Below, piece after piece: positions 36,501-47,600 of a DNA stretch of 64,000 nt. This DNA comes from Asterella californica. Its lineage: Eukaryota > Streptophyta > Marchantiopsida > Marchantiales > Aytoniaceae. A model generated the notes under the pieces. The model worked only from the letters and a program-made list of their open reading frames with translations, was not told the DNA's origin and made no database searches. How positions within the stretch are numbered: position 1 is the stretch's first letter; each line of letters opens with the position of its first letter. The translations under genes were made by a program, and so were the position numbers. The DNA is taken from contig JAYKYS010000024.1 in assembly GCA_036924285.1 (NCBI GenBank), positions 1,736,001 to 1,800,000 on the forward strand, in the 5' to 3' direction.

Positions 36501-37388
36501 GAGGAACAATCTATTCTGACTAGCTCAAAACTTAGGCTCTCTGAAGTCGTTTGAAATTGAAATTCATTTTCACACAATTCTTTCACTTCAGTTCAGACTC
36601 TTTGTTTTCACAAGGCGAAAATATTTGACTTTTGTCGATGATATTTCCGATCCTCGGTAAAGTTATTTTAAAAGAAAATGATGTTTATCATTTCCATGTC
36701 AAAAAAATGGACATGATATAACAGCAAACTGAGTAGAAATAGTTTTAACTGGTGAAAGCAAAAATATATCTAGTCATCCTTTTAGGAACGAAAGGTGACA
36801 TTTGCGTTCAATAGATAATTTAGTTCCAATTGGGTCATAAATAGATGTGAGATTATGTTTAGACATACTTAGGGAGTCAAATTTCCGTAGCGTTGGAACT
36901 TCCTTTTCCTTGTCTTAAAAAGACATCTAGGTTCAAGGTATTCACTTTTGATAGTTCTGTACTTGGAAGTGTTAAACTTTATGACTGGGCGGTGAAGTAC
37001 CAATTTTTTCTCGCACCCTTTAGATTCAAAGGAGTGGCAAATGCTCCGTACTTCTTGTGCGGAACTTAGTCGTAAATCCAGGAACACAATCTCGCAGAAG
37101 GCAGTGTAGCAGAGACTTCCTTGCTAAACAGGGTCGCTCTCGGGCTCAGAGTCTAACGAGAAGGAATGCCTGCCTGCTTTGCATCCCCGCCGCAACTCGT
37201 GGTCAGCTGCTTTCAGTTTCGTGTAAGTAGTTTGGTGCAGTTTTTACTTGCTCATCCTTCCGCTTTCCACAATTCGAGTATGGTTTTGGGTCTCGGGTGT
37301 GGGGATGAGATGCCACGCATTAAGTTTCTTTCGACGGAAATGAACCTGGCTATTCGTGCGTGTGAATAAGACCTTGGCTTCATCTGTT
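36501..37388. other. Unique flank left of the LINE
   Basis: This is the left flank of the LINE target site. No coding sequence with recognisable motifs is visible. The short open frames at 36869-37087 (minus) and 37166-37369 (plus) have no family features. Confidence 0.5.
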
Positions 37389-37402
37389 ACTAGCAGTCAA
37401 CG
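37389..37402. repeat. Target-site duplication, 5' copy (LINE)
   Basis: actagcagtcaacg here is repeated exactly at 44602-44615, directly after the poly(A) tail. A 13-14 bp duplication is typical of target-primed reverse transcription. Confidence 0.9.
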
Positions 37403-37729
37403 GTCACTGAATCCATGCTTAGATTCAGTCGAATCTGAGCGAAAGTGAATGTCAAAGGAGTTGAAGTAAGGCAGAGGTGCCGGAGGGGGGTTGCGATGGC
37501 GGAGAGGGAGGGCGGAGAAGGAGGGGGGGCCAGGAGCCGGGTTAGCGAGATAATTAGGAGAGTGGTGCTTAATTAGGGAACTAGGTGTTACGCGACGTGG
37601 GGGAAAACGTAATTAGAGCAGTTTGGGGGCTTAAGGTTGCGATTTTGCACGGTATTGAGGTCGGCTGTGTGGAAGCTTGTCGGTCCGTGGAAGCGTGGTC
37701 GTCTTTGCGCACTTGGAATTGGGACAAGT

Positions 37730-40123
37730 ATGTCAGATTCTTACTGGATGGGTGGAGGACGAGACGTGACAGAAGTAATGACAGAGACAGAAGGTAGCAA
37801 GGTAGTTAAGTTCGGTGCGACAAGGGAAGAATTTCAGGAATCGGAGCTTGAATTGGAAAAAAGAAGAGGCATGAGAGATTCCTTGAACGCGATTGACTCC
37901 AGGAGGGTGGGGAATCCTAGCAGAGGCAAGATGACAGTGGAGGAGTTACACCATCTGAGGAAAAAGCGAAATACAGAAGGAGAAGAAGGAACTGAGAGGA
38001 GCAACAGGCCGAAGGAAATAGGAAGTCAGACCATTATGGAAGGAGGAAAAGAAGGGAAAATGCTCCTGGCTGAGCATATGGGCGACGTCGCGAATGGGGA
38101 TGGAGAAAAAAAGGACACGTATGTGGACGTTGCTAGTTTGACAGTGGGGCCTAGGGACGTGCTTACGGGCGAGTTACACCAGGGAGGAGGAAAGGATGCA
38201 CTACCAGGAGACCGGAGGAAAGACAATGTTCGAGAAGACTTGGTGATTTCGCCACCAAAGCCCTTCTCGGGGTCTGCAGCGGTCGAAGGAGAGAAGGCTC
38301 CTGCACATACGTTGGCGGGGTCAGGAGAAGGAAAAGCAACAGAGAACAGCTGGATTAAACCCTTGAAGATATTGGGGCGGAAGGGATCGAATCCATACCT
38401 GGAAGGTGTGAATCCTCTGGCGGGAGCTGGAATGACCGACGCGGAGCTGGTGGAGGCACTGCAGAGGATTCAGAAGAACCAACAGGAAGGCGAGTACGAA
38501 CACGGTGTGGTAGTCAACCTCGATAGAAACTTGGTGGTGAGTCGTCTGGCGATGTTGAAGACGACTACGGTGGTTCTGTCGACTGTTGACTGCAGCCCGT
38601 CACGTGACGCCTTCGGGTCCTGGGCCTCAAGAAGACTCACACAAGGATTAGGAGTACAGATAAATCAATTACGGATGCTAGGAAGGAAAAATTTCTTGGT
38701 GGTGCTAGCCACGGCGGAACAAAGAGAGTTAGTTCTCATGGAGGCCCCTCTCTTCTGTAACGGAAAGATCATAGTGGCAGCACCGTGGGCACCAGGATTT
38801 AAAATGCAAACGGAAAACTCCAAGTTGGTCGCGGTGTGGGTCGACCTCCCCTTGGTGGACCTGACCTTCGAGATAGGGGCCGATGATATGTTAGCCGTCA
38901 TCGGACTGGTCCTGTACAAAGCCACGATGAAGACAACAAATGCTTATCCTCACATTCGAGGATGCGTCTTGATGGACCCAGATAAAGAATCGAAGGATCA
39001 CCTGGTGATAAAGGTGGGAGTGGGAGGAGGGATAATACAACCGATTATTTATCAAACCTTCCCGGACACCTGCTTTGTCTGCAAAAAGAAGGACCACTTC
39101 GCAAGGGAATGCCTCGACAATGCAAAAAAAGGGATAGGAGGGGCACCTGGAAGAAACAATGGAGAGAAAGTCGCTGAGTCGGAGGTTGTGCCTAGTAAGG
39201 CAATGGGGGTAGCGAGCAAAGGAGAAAAGGAAGAGGAATATACCCAGGTCTCTAGGAAAAAATGGACCCGGAAAACGAGCAAATGGGTAGAGGTGAGGAA
39301 GACAGGCAATCGGTTCAGTGCGCTAGAGACGGAAGGTGAGACTCAAACCGTAACAGGGAAGGAGGACGATCAGAGGGATGGAAAAGAAAGAGAATGGGGC
39401 CAGGAAGCAGAAGTAAGCAAAAAGGGCGATTTGGTTAACTTGAGTTGTAGGGATGAGGGGCTCAGACAGGAGACAATTCCTCCTATAGTCAGCGATGCGG
39501 GGGCCCAGGGGCAAAGGATCCTGAGTCAGAGGATGGACACAGGAAACAAGGATCTTCCGGATCTGAATGTACATGCTGACGGAACCGACCTTTGCACAGA
39601 AACGGAGACACTTAAGAATGATGAACGTCAGAAGAGAGAAGGGAGGGCGGTCAGAATGGCAGGTGAGTTAAAAGAGGAGAGGACAGGGAAGAGAGAGGAG
39701 TCCGACAAGGAACAACAAGGCACGTTGGGGAAGGGTAGATCGGAACAAAGGAAGGAGGTACGAGTGCAGTCCACTGAGAAGGAAGGTGCCAAGGAAACGG
39801 ATACACAAGGAGGAAAAGGAAGTGAGGAGCTACTGGGTAAGTCGCCTGAGAAGGGAAGAGCCAAGGGAAGTGAGGAGCTACTAGGTAAGTCGCCTGAGAA
39901 GGAAGGAGCCAAGAGAACAAAACCACAAGAAGAAAAAAGGAGCGAGCCAGAGGAGGAAAGGGAGAACTATAGGAGGATGGAAGTAGAGGCAGCGACGATG
40001 GAATTGGAGAACGGAAAAGAAGGAGAAAGTGGCGGAAGAATCGAGGCGGACATGGAAGAGGAGCCGATTATGGCACACATCGTGGAGGCTCCTGATCCCC
40101 CCTGGAGCGAGCAGGGAACGTGA
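37730..40123 (+). CDS. LINE ORF1: nucleic-acid-binding protein with CCHC knuckle
   Basis: The first ATG in the long open frame is at 37730, giving about 797 codons. The middle region (about residues 240-440) resembles the DUF4283-type domain of plant LINE and retroviral-like nucleic-acid-binding proteins (VVLSTVDCSP, VWVDLPLVDLTFE). A CX2CX4HX4C zinc knuckle follows (CFVCKKKDHFAREC, about 39069-39110). The C-terminal third is extremely charged (Lys, Glu, Arg, Gly), with a repeated SEELLGKSPEKxxAK unit. In LINEs this protein coats the RNA for retrotransposition. The frame may have continued into the overlapping open frame after 40120. Confidence 0.85.
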   Translation: MSDSYWMGGGRDVTEVMTETEGSKVVKFGATREEFQESELELEKRRGMRDSLNAIDSRRVGNPSRGKMTVEELHHLRKKRNTEGEEGTERSNRPKEIGSQTIMEGGKEGKMLLAEHMGDVANGDGEKKDTYVDVASLTVGPRDVLTGELHQGGGKDALPGDRRKDNVREDLVISPPKPFSGSAAVEGEKAPAHTLAGSGEGKATENSWIKPLKILGRKGSNPYLEGVNPLAGAGMTDAELVEALQRIQKNQQEGEYEHGVVVNLDRNLVVSRLAMLKTTTVVLSTVDCSPSRDAFGSWASRRLTQGLGVQINQLRMLGRKNFLVVLATAEQRELVLMEAPLFCNGKIIVAAPWAPGFKMQTENSKLVAVWVDLPLVDLTFEIGADDMLAVIGLVLYKATMKTTNAYPHIRGCVLMDPDKESKDHLVIKVGVGGGIIQPIIYQTFPDTCFVCKKKDHFARECLDNAKKGIGGAPGRNNGEKVAESEVVPSKAMGVASKGEKEEEYTQVSRKKWTRKTSKWVEVRKTGNRFSALETEGETQTVTGKEDDQRDGKEREWGQEAEVSKKGDLVNLSCRDEGLRQETIPPIVSDAGAQGQRILSQRMDTGNKDLPDLNVHADGTDLCTETETLKNDERQKREGRAVRMAGELKEERTGKREESDKEQQGTLGKGRSEQRKEVRVQSTEKEGAKETDTQGGKGSEELLGKSPEKGRAKGSEELLGKSPEKEGAKRTKPQEEKRSEPEEERENYRRMEVEAATMELENGKEGESGGRIEADMEEEPIMAHIVEAPDPPWSEQGT

Positions 40124-40458
40124 AGGAATCAGAAGGTGTGGAGGATCGCAGAGAAGAATGGGGTCTTTGTGAGGACGTACCAGGTGTGTGGAGAGGGCCG
40201 GTCGAGGGGAGAGGCCTCTCGATCTCGCCTCTACGACTCATCGAGCGGGAGGTCCTGCAGGAGATAGACCCAAACATGCTAACCAGTAGGAGGGGAGCGA
40301 GGAAGAATACACAACTGAAGATCAAAGAGTCTACCATTAGGTCCTCCGGGAGAGGGGTGGAGAAGACGACCTCCGGTAAGAGAAAGCTGAAAAAGAAGGA
40401 GTCAGCAGTGCTGTCCAGAAGCCTGCTGGAGACTCTTACTCCTGACATGAATGGTTAG
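40120..40458 (+). pseudogene. Possible shifted C-terminus of LINE ORF1
   Basis: An open frame overlaps the ORF1 stop by a GTGA-type junction and has no ATG of its own at the start. It is rich in Arg and Lys (GKRKLKKKES) like the end of ORF1. It is either the ORF1 tail displaced by an indel, or a linker between ORF1 and ORF2. Confidence 0.45.
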
Positions 40459-40502
40459 ACGTCGAAAGGACAGATGGAGGTGACCACAAACTCTAGTTGT
40501 TT

Positions 40503-41672
40503 ATGCAAAACACACTTAAAATGATAACATGGAATGTTAGGGGCTTAGGAGACCCGCATCGCGTAACTATTATCCGTCGCTGGCTGGGGAGCGATTGTCA
40601 ACCGGCTGACATCATTGCCCTTCAGGAACTGAAAACAGAAGAACAGAGACTAGAACATAATCTAAAGCAGTTAATGCCGATAGGGACCAGAATTGTTGAC
40701 TATACGGTGGGAGGACGAGGGGGAGCTGCCCTGCTACTGAGGGAACATGTGAAGGTGGAAGAGCAAGGAGTTCGGGGCGATGGGTCGGCCGCGTGGTGTA
40801 CTATAAGCACAAAAGTAGAGAAATTTGGGGTGGTGTCAGTGTATGCACCTAACAGAAGAGAAGGAAGAAGAAGCTTGTGGGAATGGCTGGGATCCTTAAC
40901 TGAAGAAGGACGTTGGGTCCTCCTTGGAGACTGGAACATGGTGGAGTTACCTGATGATAGCCTCGGGTCTTCACCCCTGCTGCACGGTAGTGAGCTCCGC
41001 ATTTGGAGAAATACTCTCCTTCGGGCCGACCTGGTGGACGCCCTCCTCTGTGCACAGACCAGAGAGGGTCCCGTCTTCACGAGGCAGGTCAGATCAGGAG
41101 GAAGACACGATCAAGCCAGATTAGACAGGTGTTACATCAATAAAAGCGCTGATCGGTGCATGGAGGTGACTAAGGTGAAACACGACGAGAGGCAAACCCT
41201 CTCTGACCACATCTCGGTCACTGTGAGTCTTAAGCTGAAGGAGGAGGAGACAAAGGGAACGATTAAAAAGTCTACTTACTTCAAAATGGACGCATCGATG
41301 ATGAAAAACCCAGGAGTGAAAGCGAGGGTTGAAACGATATGGAGAGAGCTACGAAGAGAAAATGCGGATCCTAGGGTGAGGTGGGTTGTAGGGTGGGCTA
41401 GAGTCAGAAGGACATTGCTAGAAGAAAAAATACGAAGAGGAAGGAAAGTCACTCCGAGGGTGGTTCTGGAAGCAGAGTTGCTGAGGCTGAGAATTCTCGC
41501 GACTAGCGATGACTCGATGGAACTCCTCCTGGACCTACAGAAGGCGGAAGAGACTCTAAGGAGACGTGAGCATCAGGACGCGGTGCTGTGGAGAAAAAGA
41601 AGCAGAATAAGGTGGTTAAAGGAAGGGGAAGCCCCCTCCAAGTATTTTTTTGCTCAGCTAAAGGCAAAATAG
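40503..41672 (+). CDS. LINE ORF2, N-terminal part: AP-like endonuclease
   Basis: The endonuclease/exonuclease/phosphatase fold is complete by motif: TWNVRGLG, QELKT, SVYAPN, GDWNM, LDR and SDH. In LINEs this nicks target DNA to prime reverse transcription. The region downstream (RIRWLKEGEAPSKYFFAQLKAK) is the usual bridge to the reverse transcriptase. A TAG at 41670-41672 then interrupts. The next open frame is in the same phase, so this is a nonsense change rather than the natural end. Candidate starts are ATG 40503 and ATG 40521. Confidence 0.85.
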   Translation: MQNTLKMITWNVRGLGDPHRVTIIRRWLGSDCQPADIIALQELKTEEQRLEHNLKQLMPIGTRIVDYTVGGRGGAALLLREHVKVEEQGVRGDGSAAWCTISTKVEKFGVVSVYAPNRREGRRSLWEWLGSLTEEGRWVLLGDWNMVELPDDSLGSSPLLHGSELRIWRNTLLRADLVDALLCAQTREGPVFTRQVRSGGRHDQARLDRCYINKSADRCMEVTKVKHDERQTLSDHISVTVSLKLKEEETKGTIKKSTYFKMDASMMKNPGVKARVETIWRELRRENADPRVRWVVGWARVRRTLLEEKIRRGRKVTPRVVLEAELLRLRILATSDDSMELLLDLQKAEETLRRREHQDAVLWRKRSRIRWLKEGEAPSKYFFAQLKAK

Positions 41673-42129
41673 GGGAGGGAAACGATGAAGAGTGTGTTGT
41701 TAGAAAGCGGCCAAATTACTGAAGAGCATGAAAGGATCCTAGAAAGGGTGCACCAATTTTATTCTAACCTGTATCAATCCAAGGGGCATGTCAATGGTGG
41801 GTTTACGGAGGGGATTGCCCTGGGGAGGGGAGTGAGGCAAGGATGTCCGGTGGCTCCCTTCCTCTTTGCTATCGCCACGCAACTGCTGATGGACCTACTG
41901 AAGCATGCTAGAGCTAATGGAGATATAGAAGGAATCTACACGGGAGGGGGTCAGGCACTGCTGCATCAGCTCTTTGCCGATGATACGGGGTTAATGATCG
42001 AGGATACGGAGGGCTGCTTCCGGACCACGCAGAAGGTAATCAGCAAGTATGAAAAGATTTTGAGAGCCTCCTTGAACCTAGGGAAGTCTGTGGTGATACC
42101 GGTAAGAATGGGCACGGTACCCGACTAGC
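41673..42129 (+). pseudogene. LINE ORF2, reverse transcriptase remnant with internal deletion
   Basis: This begins with the RT N-terminal lead-in (ESGQITEEHERILERVHQFYSNLY) but jumps at about 41780-41792 straight to HVNGGFTEGIALGRGVRQGCPVAP (motif B) and LFADDT (motif C, FADD). In intact L1 elements some 150 or more residues lie between, including motif A with its catalytic aspartate, so the polymerase is dead. The frame ends at 42126-42128 by a frameshift. Confidence 0.85.
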
Positions 42130-42159
42130 TCCGGCTGCATTGTCGCAAGGACCGGACAG

Positions 42160-42981
42160 ATGATCAGATACTTGGGAGCCTGGATCGGGCGCGGGTTGAC
42201 CGAAATCCAGGTGGTGGATGCGATAGTGGGGCGTCTACAGAAACAACTCCAACATTGGTCCAATCGGATGCTTTCGTGGACAAGCAGAGTGATACTGCTA
42301 ACTCATGTGCTACGGGCCATTCCTGCCTACCAGTTGACGTGTATAGACAGCGCGGCTGCAGGGTTCAGGAAGCTTTAGGATGTTTGCAGAGCTTTTCTGT
42401 GGGAGAAGAGAGCGGAAGGAAGGAATAAACGGCCTATGGTGGCGTGGGAAGTTCTATCTAGATCCAAAGAGGAGGGGGGCTTGGGTATCACCCCCTTCAA
42501 AGTGGTAGCCCAAGCTCTGAAATTAAAATACATAAGGAAACTACTAGAGGGAGGTAGGCAGGAATGGGTGAATATCGCTAAGGCTAGCATTGCAGAGGCT
42601 ATGACACATGGACGACATAGGAAGAGGACGGTGGGATGGTCCTCGGAGGAGGGGCTGCTCATGCTGCCTCATCTTCAGGTCCGATGCCTTCCAACTCTAA
42701 ATAGTATGATAAAATGTTGGAGAGTGGTCCACAGCAAATTAGTCTTCGAGGGAGGGACGGTCTTTTTGCCTGGTAGCCTTCCGGTGAGGTTAGCCGCTGA
42801 GGTTTGGGGGAAGGCGAACCAGCTAAACGAAGGAGAGGTGAGGGAGGCGGTTATGGGACTCCGAAGAGCTAAACTATCTACACTTAATGACTTACAACTG
42901 AAGGATCTACGTGATTCAATGAGCAACGTCTCTCTATCTCTCATAAGGGGTCGGCCGGGGGAGAGGTTGATGGGGCATTAG
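42160..42981 (+). pseudogene. LINE ORF2, thumb and connection region, broken
   Basis: YLGAWIGRGLT continues the typical YLG motif downstream of RT. Then LSWTSRVILLTHVLRAIPAYQ and KEEGGLGI follow, standard for plant L1 elements. A TAG at 42376-42378 interrupts in phase. The frame closes at 42981, and about 245 bp without an open frame precede the zinc-binding part. Confidence 0.8.
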
Positions 42982-43226
42982 AGAGACTCACCAGATGGGC
43001 GGGGGAATCTCAGGTCATCAGGGGGGGTCAACAGGAAAGCACATGCTGGGCCTGGAAGGCAGAGAATAAAGTTCTAAGAGGATGGAAGATGGAGCTACGC
43101 GAGTGGAAGAAACTACTTACGGCCTCCACGGCGGACGAAAGCAGTCTCAATGCTCGATGGAGAGTGAACGACTCAGAGAACCGATGGAAAGAGAGATGGA
43201 AATGCCTGTAGAAGGAGGGGGGAACG

Positions 43227-43772
43227 ATGAGAACCAATTGCTGGCTTTGGAGACTCCTTAATAGGGGGTTCTTCTCTAACCATTGGGCTCTACTAATGAG
43301 AATAGGAGACGGAAGGTGCCCAAGGGGGTGCAGCAAAATCGAGTCGCTAGAACATATGTTTTGGGAGTGCCCGTGGGCCAAAAGAAGGTGGCAGCGGTTC
43401 AAACTCCACGAGCTAAGAAGCGAGCTGGCTTATGGGGAGAGAAGCGGACTGCTGGAAACCATAGACAAGGCTCTAAGCACGAAAAAGGATAATGCGACCT
43501 TGCTGCACATACTGGTAGAGCACACTCAAGTAACTTGGAAGGAAAGGGCAGATCTGGTGTTTAGAGGACAAGAGGCTGAAAGACCGGCGGCGAGGATACT
43601 AGCGGAAGTGGCGAAGACTATGTGGGCCGGGCTTAGAGAAGATGCTAGCCTGCGTAACAAAAAGACCTGGGAGGCGACAATGAGTACCTTAAGGAATATT
43701 CAAAAGAAGCTACAGGAAAGGACAGGAAGCGCACAAGAATCGATTGCGATTAGAGACGAATCTCGATAAACA
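43227..43772 (+). pseudogene. LINE ORF2 C-terminus: RT zinc-binding domain
   Basis: The zf-RVT signature is visible: CPRGCSKIESLEHMFWECPWAKRRW, with its Cys, Cys, His, Cys arrangement around 43318-43395. It is in another frame than the preceding piece. The remainder is basic and charged. Confidence 0.75.
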
Positions 43773-43775
43773 TCG

Positions 43776-44288
43776 ATGAAATATTACACTACTGACAAGG
43801 AAAGGGAGAGGATGAGGGAACAGAAACCGACCTGGAAGGGCACCCAGCCGAGAGATCGACAACAAGAGGACAGGTTGCAGCACTCGCCTGCTAGGATGAT
43901 TGCCGGCTCGAAGGAGAGCGGCGACGACAGCCTCTGTGGCAGCAGCAATTATGAGGAGTGGAAGAATCGATACCTTAAGCAGGAGTGGGACCGGGGTAGT
44001 GCGGACCTCGCGCCGTATGTCAGGAGACACTCCTGCATTCCTGTCAGAGACATCCACAAGGCCATGATGAAGGCGAAAAAGCACTCAAGAACAATGAAGG
44101 AAAATGACGGGAGCGAGTTGACAATCTGGAAAGGTAAGAAGGATTCCGCGTCGGAGAGAAGGAACGATCAGAAGCCGAATTGCTCGATGTTTGTGCCCCG
44201 CCATTGCGTCCGTAGCGAGTGGGAGAGGACGATCTTAGTCAGAAGTGCGCGTACTAGGACGAGCGGTGACAATGGCCAGGGCATTTGA
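43776..44288 (+). CDS. Extra open frame in the LINE 3' region
   Basis: A 170-codon ATG-started frame lies three bases after the ORF2 end. It is hydrophilic and basic, without a recognised domain (NYEEWKNRYLKQEWDRG is its most protein-like part). It may be a true third ORF, a displaced C-terminal part of ORF2, or chance in GC-rich DNA. Confidence 0.35.
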   Translation: MKYYTTDKERERMREQKPTWKGTQPRDRQQEDRLQHSPARMIAGSKESGDDSLCGSSNYEEWKNRYLKQEWDRGSADLAPYVRRHSCIPVRDIHKAMMKAKKHSRTMKENDGSELTIWKGKKDSASERRNDQKPNCSMFVPRHCVRSEWERTILVRSARTRTSGDNGQGI

Positions 44289-44551
44289 CGGGCGGGCCGG
44301 GGTAGGGCAAAAGGGGGTGATAGGAATGGGGATTTAGTGAAGGCTAGGGTGGGGGGTGCCGGGTTCCCGGCTACGCTCTATACCTCGATGCCCTGGTGGA
44401 GTGTCGCGGGTCGGAGTTGGGCCGTCGGGTCGGACTGGCACGCTGAGCTCGGCCGGTCCAGTGTTGGGGGTGGGTTCCCTGCGGGGAGGTTTTGGCACGG
44501 ACCGGGGCCGGCGTGGTGTACGGGTGGCGCTCTTTTGCCCCTTTTAATTCT

Positions 44552-44601
44552 AATAAATTCTCTCGTGGTCCCTCGTGGCCTTTGAAAAAAAAAAAAAAAA
44601 A
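44552..44601 (+). terminator. LINE polyadenylation signal and poly(A) tail
   Basis: AATAAA at 44552-44557 is followed 27 bp later by about 18 A residues that end at the target-site duplication. Confidence 0.9.
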
Positions 44602-44615
44602 ACTAGCAGTCAACG
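44602..44615. repeat. Target-site duplication, 3' copy (LINE)
   Basis: actagcagtcaacg, identical to 37389-37402; the first A is shared with the poly(A) tail. Confidence 0.9.
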
Positions 44616-47600
44616 CTCTGGCATCTTGTTGGCTTGGCCAGCTGTAATGTAAGCGAAGATTTAAGGTTCGAATTACTTTTAGGAGATTGTAAGATTCTCT
44701 GCAGAGGAACCCACACGAACAGGCCATGGGCATGTCACAAAACAAGTGTAAAACTTGAAGCGCAGTTTGGGTTTTGATCCTAGTTGGTTACTGGACCACC
44801 TCGGTAAGAATAATCATAGTTCGGGATGACTGCAAAAGGAAATGGGAAAAATAATAACAGCAAGATGCTTACAAGTGGACAGTAGTCAAGAGGTCCGTAT
44901 TTTAAGCATGCATAGTCACCTAGCTGATGTTCGATTGCAGTTAGCATAAAAATTAAAGTTTTATTTTTTACACGGACCAATTACAATCTAGACTGCTGTC
45001 TCATAACACACTTTCTATTTTTCTTTCTACCTCTTTAAACAATCTATAAATCAAGTATAAACAAAACAAAATATAAGAATGAGAACATATTTTCATGAGG
45101 TGCTCCACTTCCTTTATTCCGCAAGTGGAGCACTGCTTCTCGCAGTACTTACAGTTCTATTATCCTGCTTTGATGGTTATGCATCCAGGTGTCAAAATTT
45201 TTATATTTTTAGAAGTATAAATTTCACTTCTTTATTTTATCTCAAATAAATATCACCAGTGGTCTACAATAGAGTTAGTATTTTTAGAAGTACACACGGC
45301 TGGCTCAGAATATCACTTTGATCTGTTCATGGTCCTCTCTTTAATCAGTTCGTTTTTATTTTTATCATTTCATACAACGTTATTTTTTTCTCTGGAGTGC
45401 TTGTGACCAGTAATGAAACTGATTTTTTACCCTAGTTTCCTGCTTGTCCTCTTCCTTCTTTCTGGCCAGAAGGTAATGTTGCATGCATATTTAACCGAAC
45501 TGTAGAAGAATGTCAGTTGGTACTAAACCCTATGTCACCCGGTACCGAAAGTTGAGTTGCTTGTCTTATGCAGCTCCTGGCTTCCCGTGCTATATAGATC
45601 AGACTGTGAAGGCATCCTTCCGCACTCGATATTTAGCCTATGCCATTGTGGAGCTCGCACGGGTCTTAGGGTGAAGCTTTTCATACCTAAGAAAAAGGCG
45701 TTGAAGAGACGAGGCGATAGATTCTGACGATAATGAATTGTCTTGGCGTTCAAAATCATCTTCCATATTTGTTGTGTCAAAAAGTGTTTTCACATCATCC
45801 AAGCGCAATCATCATCCTCTAACAGGCTGGTAGTATTCTACTGTGGTGGGAAATAAAGTTCTATATTATGAGAAACTTGGAATACAATTTTCAGTTTTGT
45901 ACAACAGAGTCAAAGAGAGACACGGATCTTTCAACTCAGTGCCTTAAATACCAAGTGCTAGTACGCCAATAAATACCAAGGTATGACGTCAGTAATACAC
46001 ACTAAAACATTGAGGACCGTGAAGACTTTTGCGTTGGATGTGGTGTGTTAACAGCACCAAATACGTTCCGCAAAACCTGTGGAACGTACTTGACTAAGTT
46101 TTAGATGATTTAGAACTTTCCAACGATAGAATTTTGGATGGATTTTTCCGGAAAAACTAAAACTTTGAGGACTAAGTGGGATGTGTTTTCTTATGGAAAT
46201 GGCGCTCTAAGAAAAGATACTTTTACAAGATTTGATTTTAGTGCTTCTTAAGTGTGTTAAGTATGTTTTAGATGAATTTATCTTTATAACAACAATATAC
46301 ACTATAAGTCATTTAAGTCTTTAAGATCTATGCCACATTAAATGCTAACCAATGGACAAATGAGGATGAGAAACTTGAAGAACATAAAAAGTTTGAACTA
46401 TTTCATTTCTGACCTCATTTGATCAAACTTTCTTATCATTCTTGAGAATGTATTTTTTACCTTTTTGACTTTTTTTGTCTTGTTTTGCATTCATATCCTG
46501 TACGTGCCATTCTTCTTCATTTTTGCTGCAAAGAACATTTCTTGGAGGGTGTGAGATATGTAACATGTAACAGAAAGCTGATGTCAATAAATCCATTGAT
46601 ATCCGTGAGAAATAACTGATCGTAGAGAAATTTTGACTTTTATCAATAATAAATGTGTTGATACTTATTTAGTTTTAGAAGTATTTCTGTACATAATAGG
46701 TAACTCGTTCTTCATATCATAACAAACTTTTTGAGATGTATACTATGGAAGAACTTGTGATAAGCTTTTGAAAATCGCAAGCTTGTCTCAACTAACTAAT
46801 GGCTATGGCTACGCTGGTCTTTTATATTCTCGACTTAGTCTGAGAATCATCATATGAACTTTTCAAAAGCAATTGGACGTGCTGTAAATAAGTTGGAGAG
46901 CGAGAGAGAATTTACAATGATGAAGCAAGCAAGGAAAATGAAGAGAGATATATTCAAATAGAGGGGTCAGATTGAGTGTAGTAACTATTTGCATGCAAAT
47001 GGTTCTAATGGAATATCTCTCCATATGATTTGAACGCACATCGATACCTCTATGTGCAATATTTTCACATTAGTTTTCTATAGACTACGAGTAGTGTGAT
47101 GCTTCTGTTGTGTCATCGTCAATAAACACATCTTCCCATCGAGTCTTCATCAGTTTATGCTCGAGACTTTCCTATTTGCTGATTACTACATAACTAAGAC
47201 CACATTAATAACTATATCTGCAAAAAATAAGCCTTGGAAAAAAATAGAAAGAAATAAAAGATTGCATAAGTATCTCAAAAGTTTGAGGTATGTTCTTTAC
47301 TTGTGTATAAGGAGGTTACGCCATTGACATTCTAAATGGCTTTGGTAGGTGTGGTATTCAAAACTGGTTTTTGCATGCATCTTATGAAATGTGTATGAAA
47401 CAAATGTTCGTCTATTTGTTTTTAAAATTCAAGATTGGATTTCGAGTACATTTTTTAAGATAAACAGTTAAAATGGTAAGTATATTATAATATCTTGGAA
47501 GCTATATGTATAGCTAAGAGATATCTTAACTGCATGACATGCATATGTCGCTTATAAGTTGCATATTTTGCTAATATGAGTTATCTGTTTTCATGACAGA

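Larger units (their letters stand above)
37403..44601 (+). mobile_element. L1-type LINE, 7.2 kb, with TSD and poly(A)
   Basis: The element is bounded by an exact 13-14 bp target-site duplication and ends in an 18-nt A run. A polyadenylation signal AATAAA lies at 44552-44557. It contains ORF1 with a CCHC knuckle, an AP-type endonuclease, reverse transcriptase remnants, an RT zinc-binding domain and a GC-rich 3'UTR. The 5' leader begins with a perfect 8-bp inverted repeat (ACTGAATC...GATTCAGT, about 37406-37429). ORF2 is broken by stops, frameshifts and an internal RT deletion, so the copy cannot move by itself. The well-preserved TSD suggests a fairly recent insertion, perhaps mobilised by a related active element. 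Confidence 0.92.

Noticed and set aside
39628..39926. Minus-strand frames rich in Ser, Leu, Pro opposite LINE ORF1
   Set aside because: They mirror the Lys/Glu-rich repeat of ORF1; no independent evidence.
44337..44585. Short open frames in the LINE 3' end
   Set aside because: They lie in the GC-rich 3'UTR next to the polyadenylation signal, overlap in several frames and have no motif.
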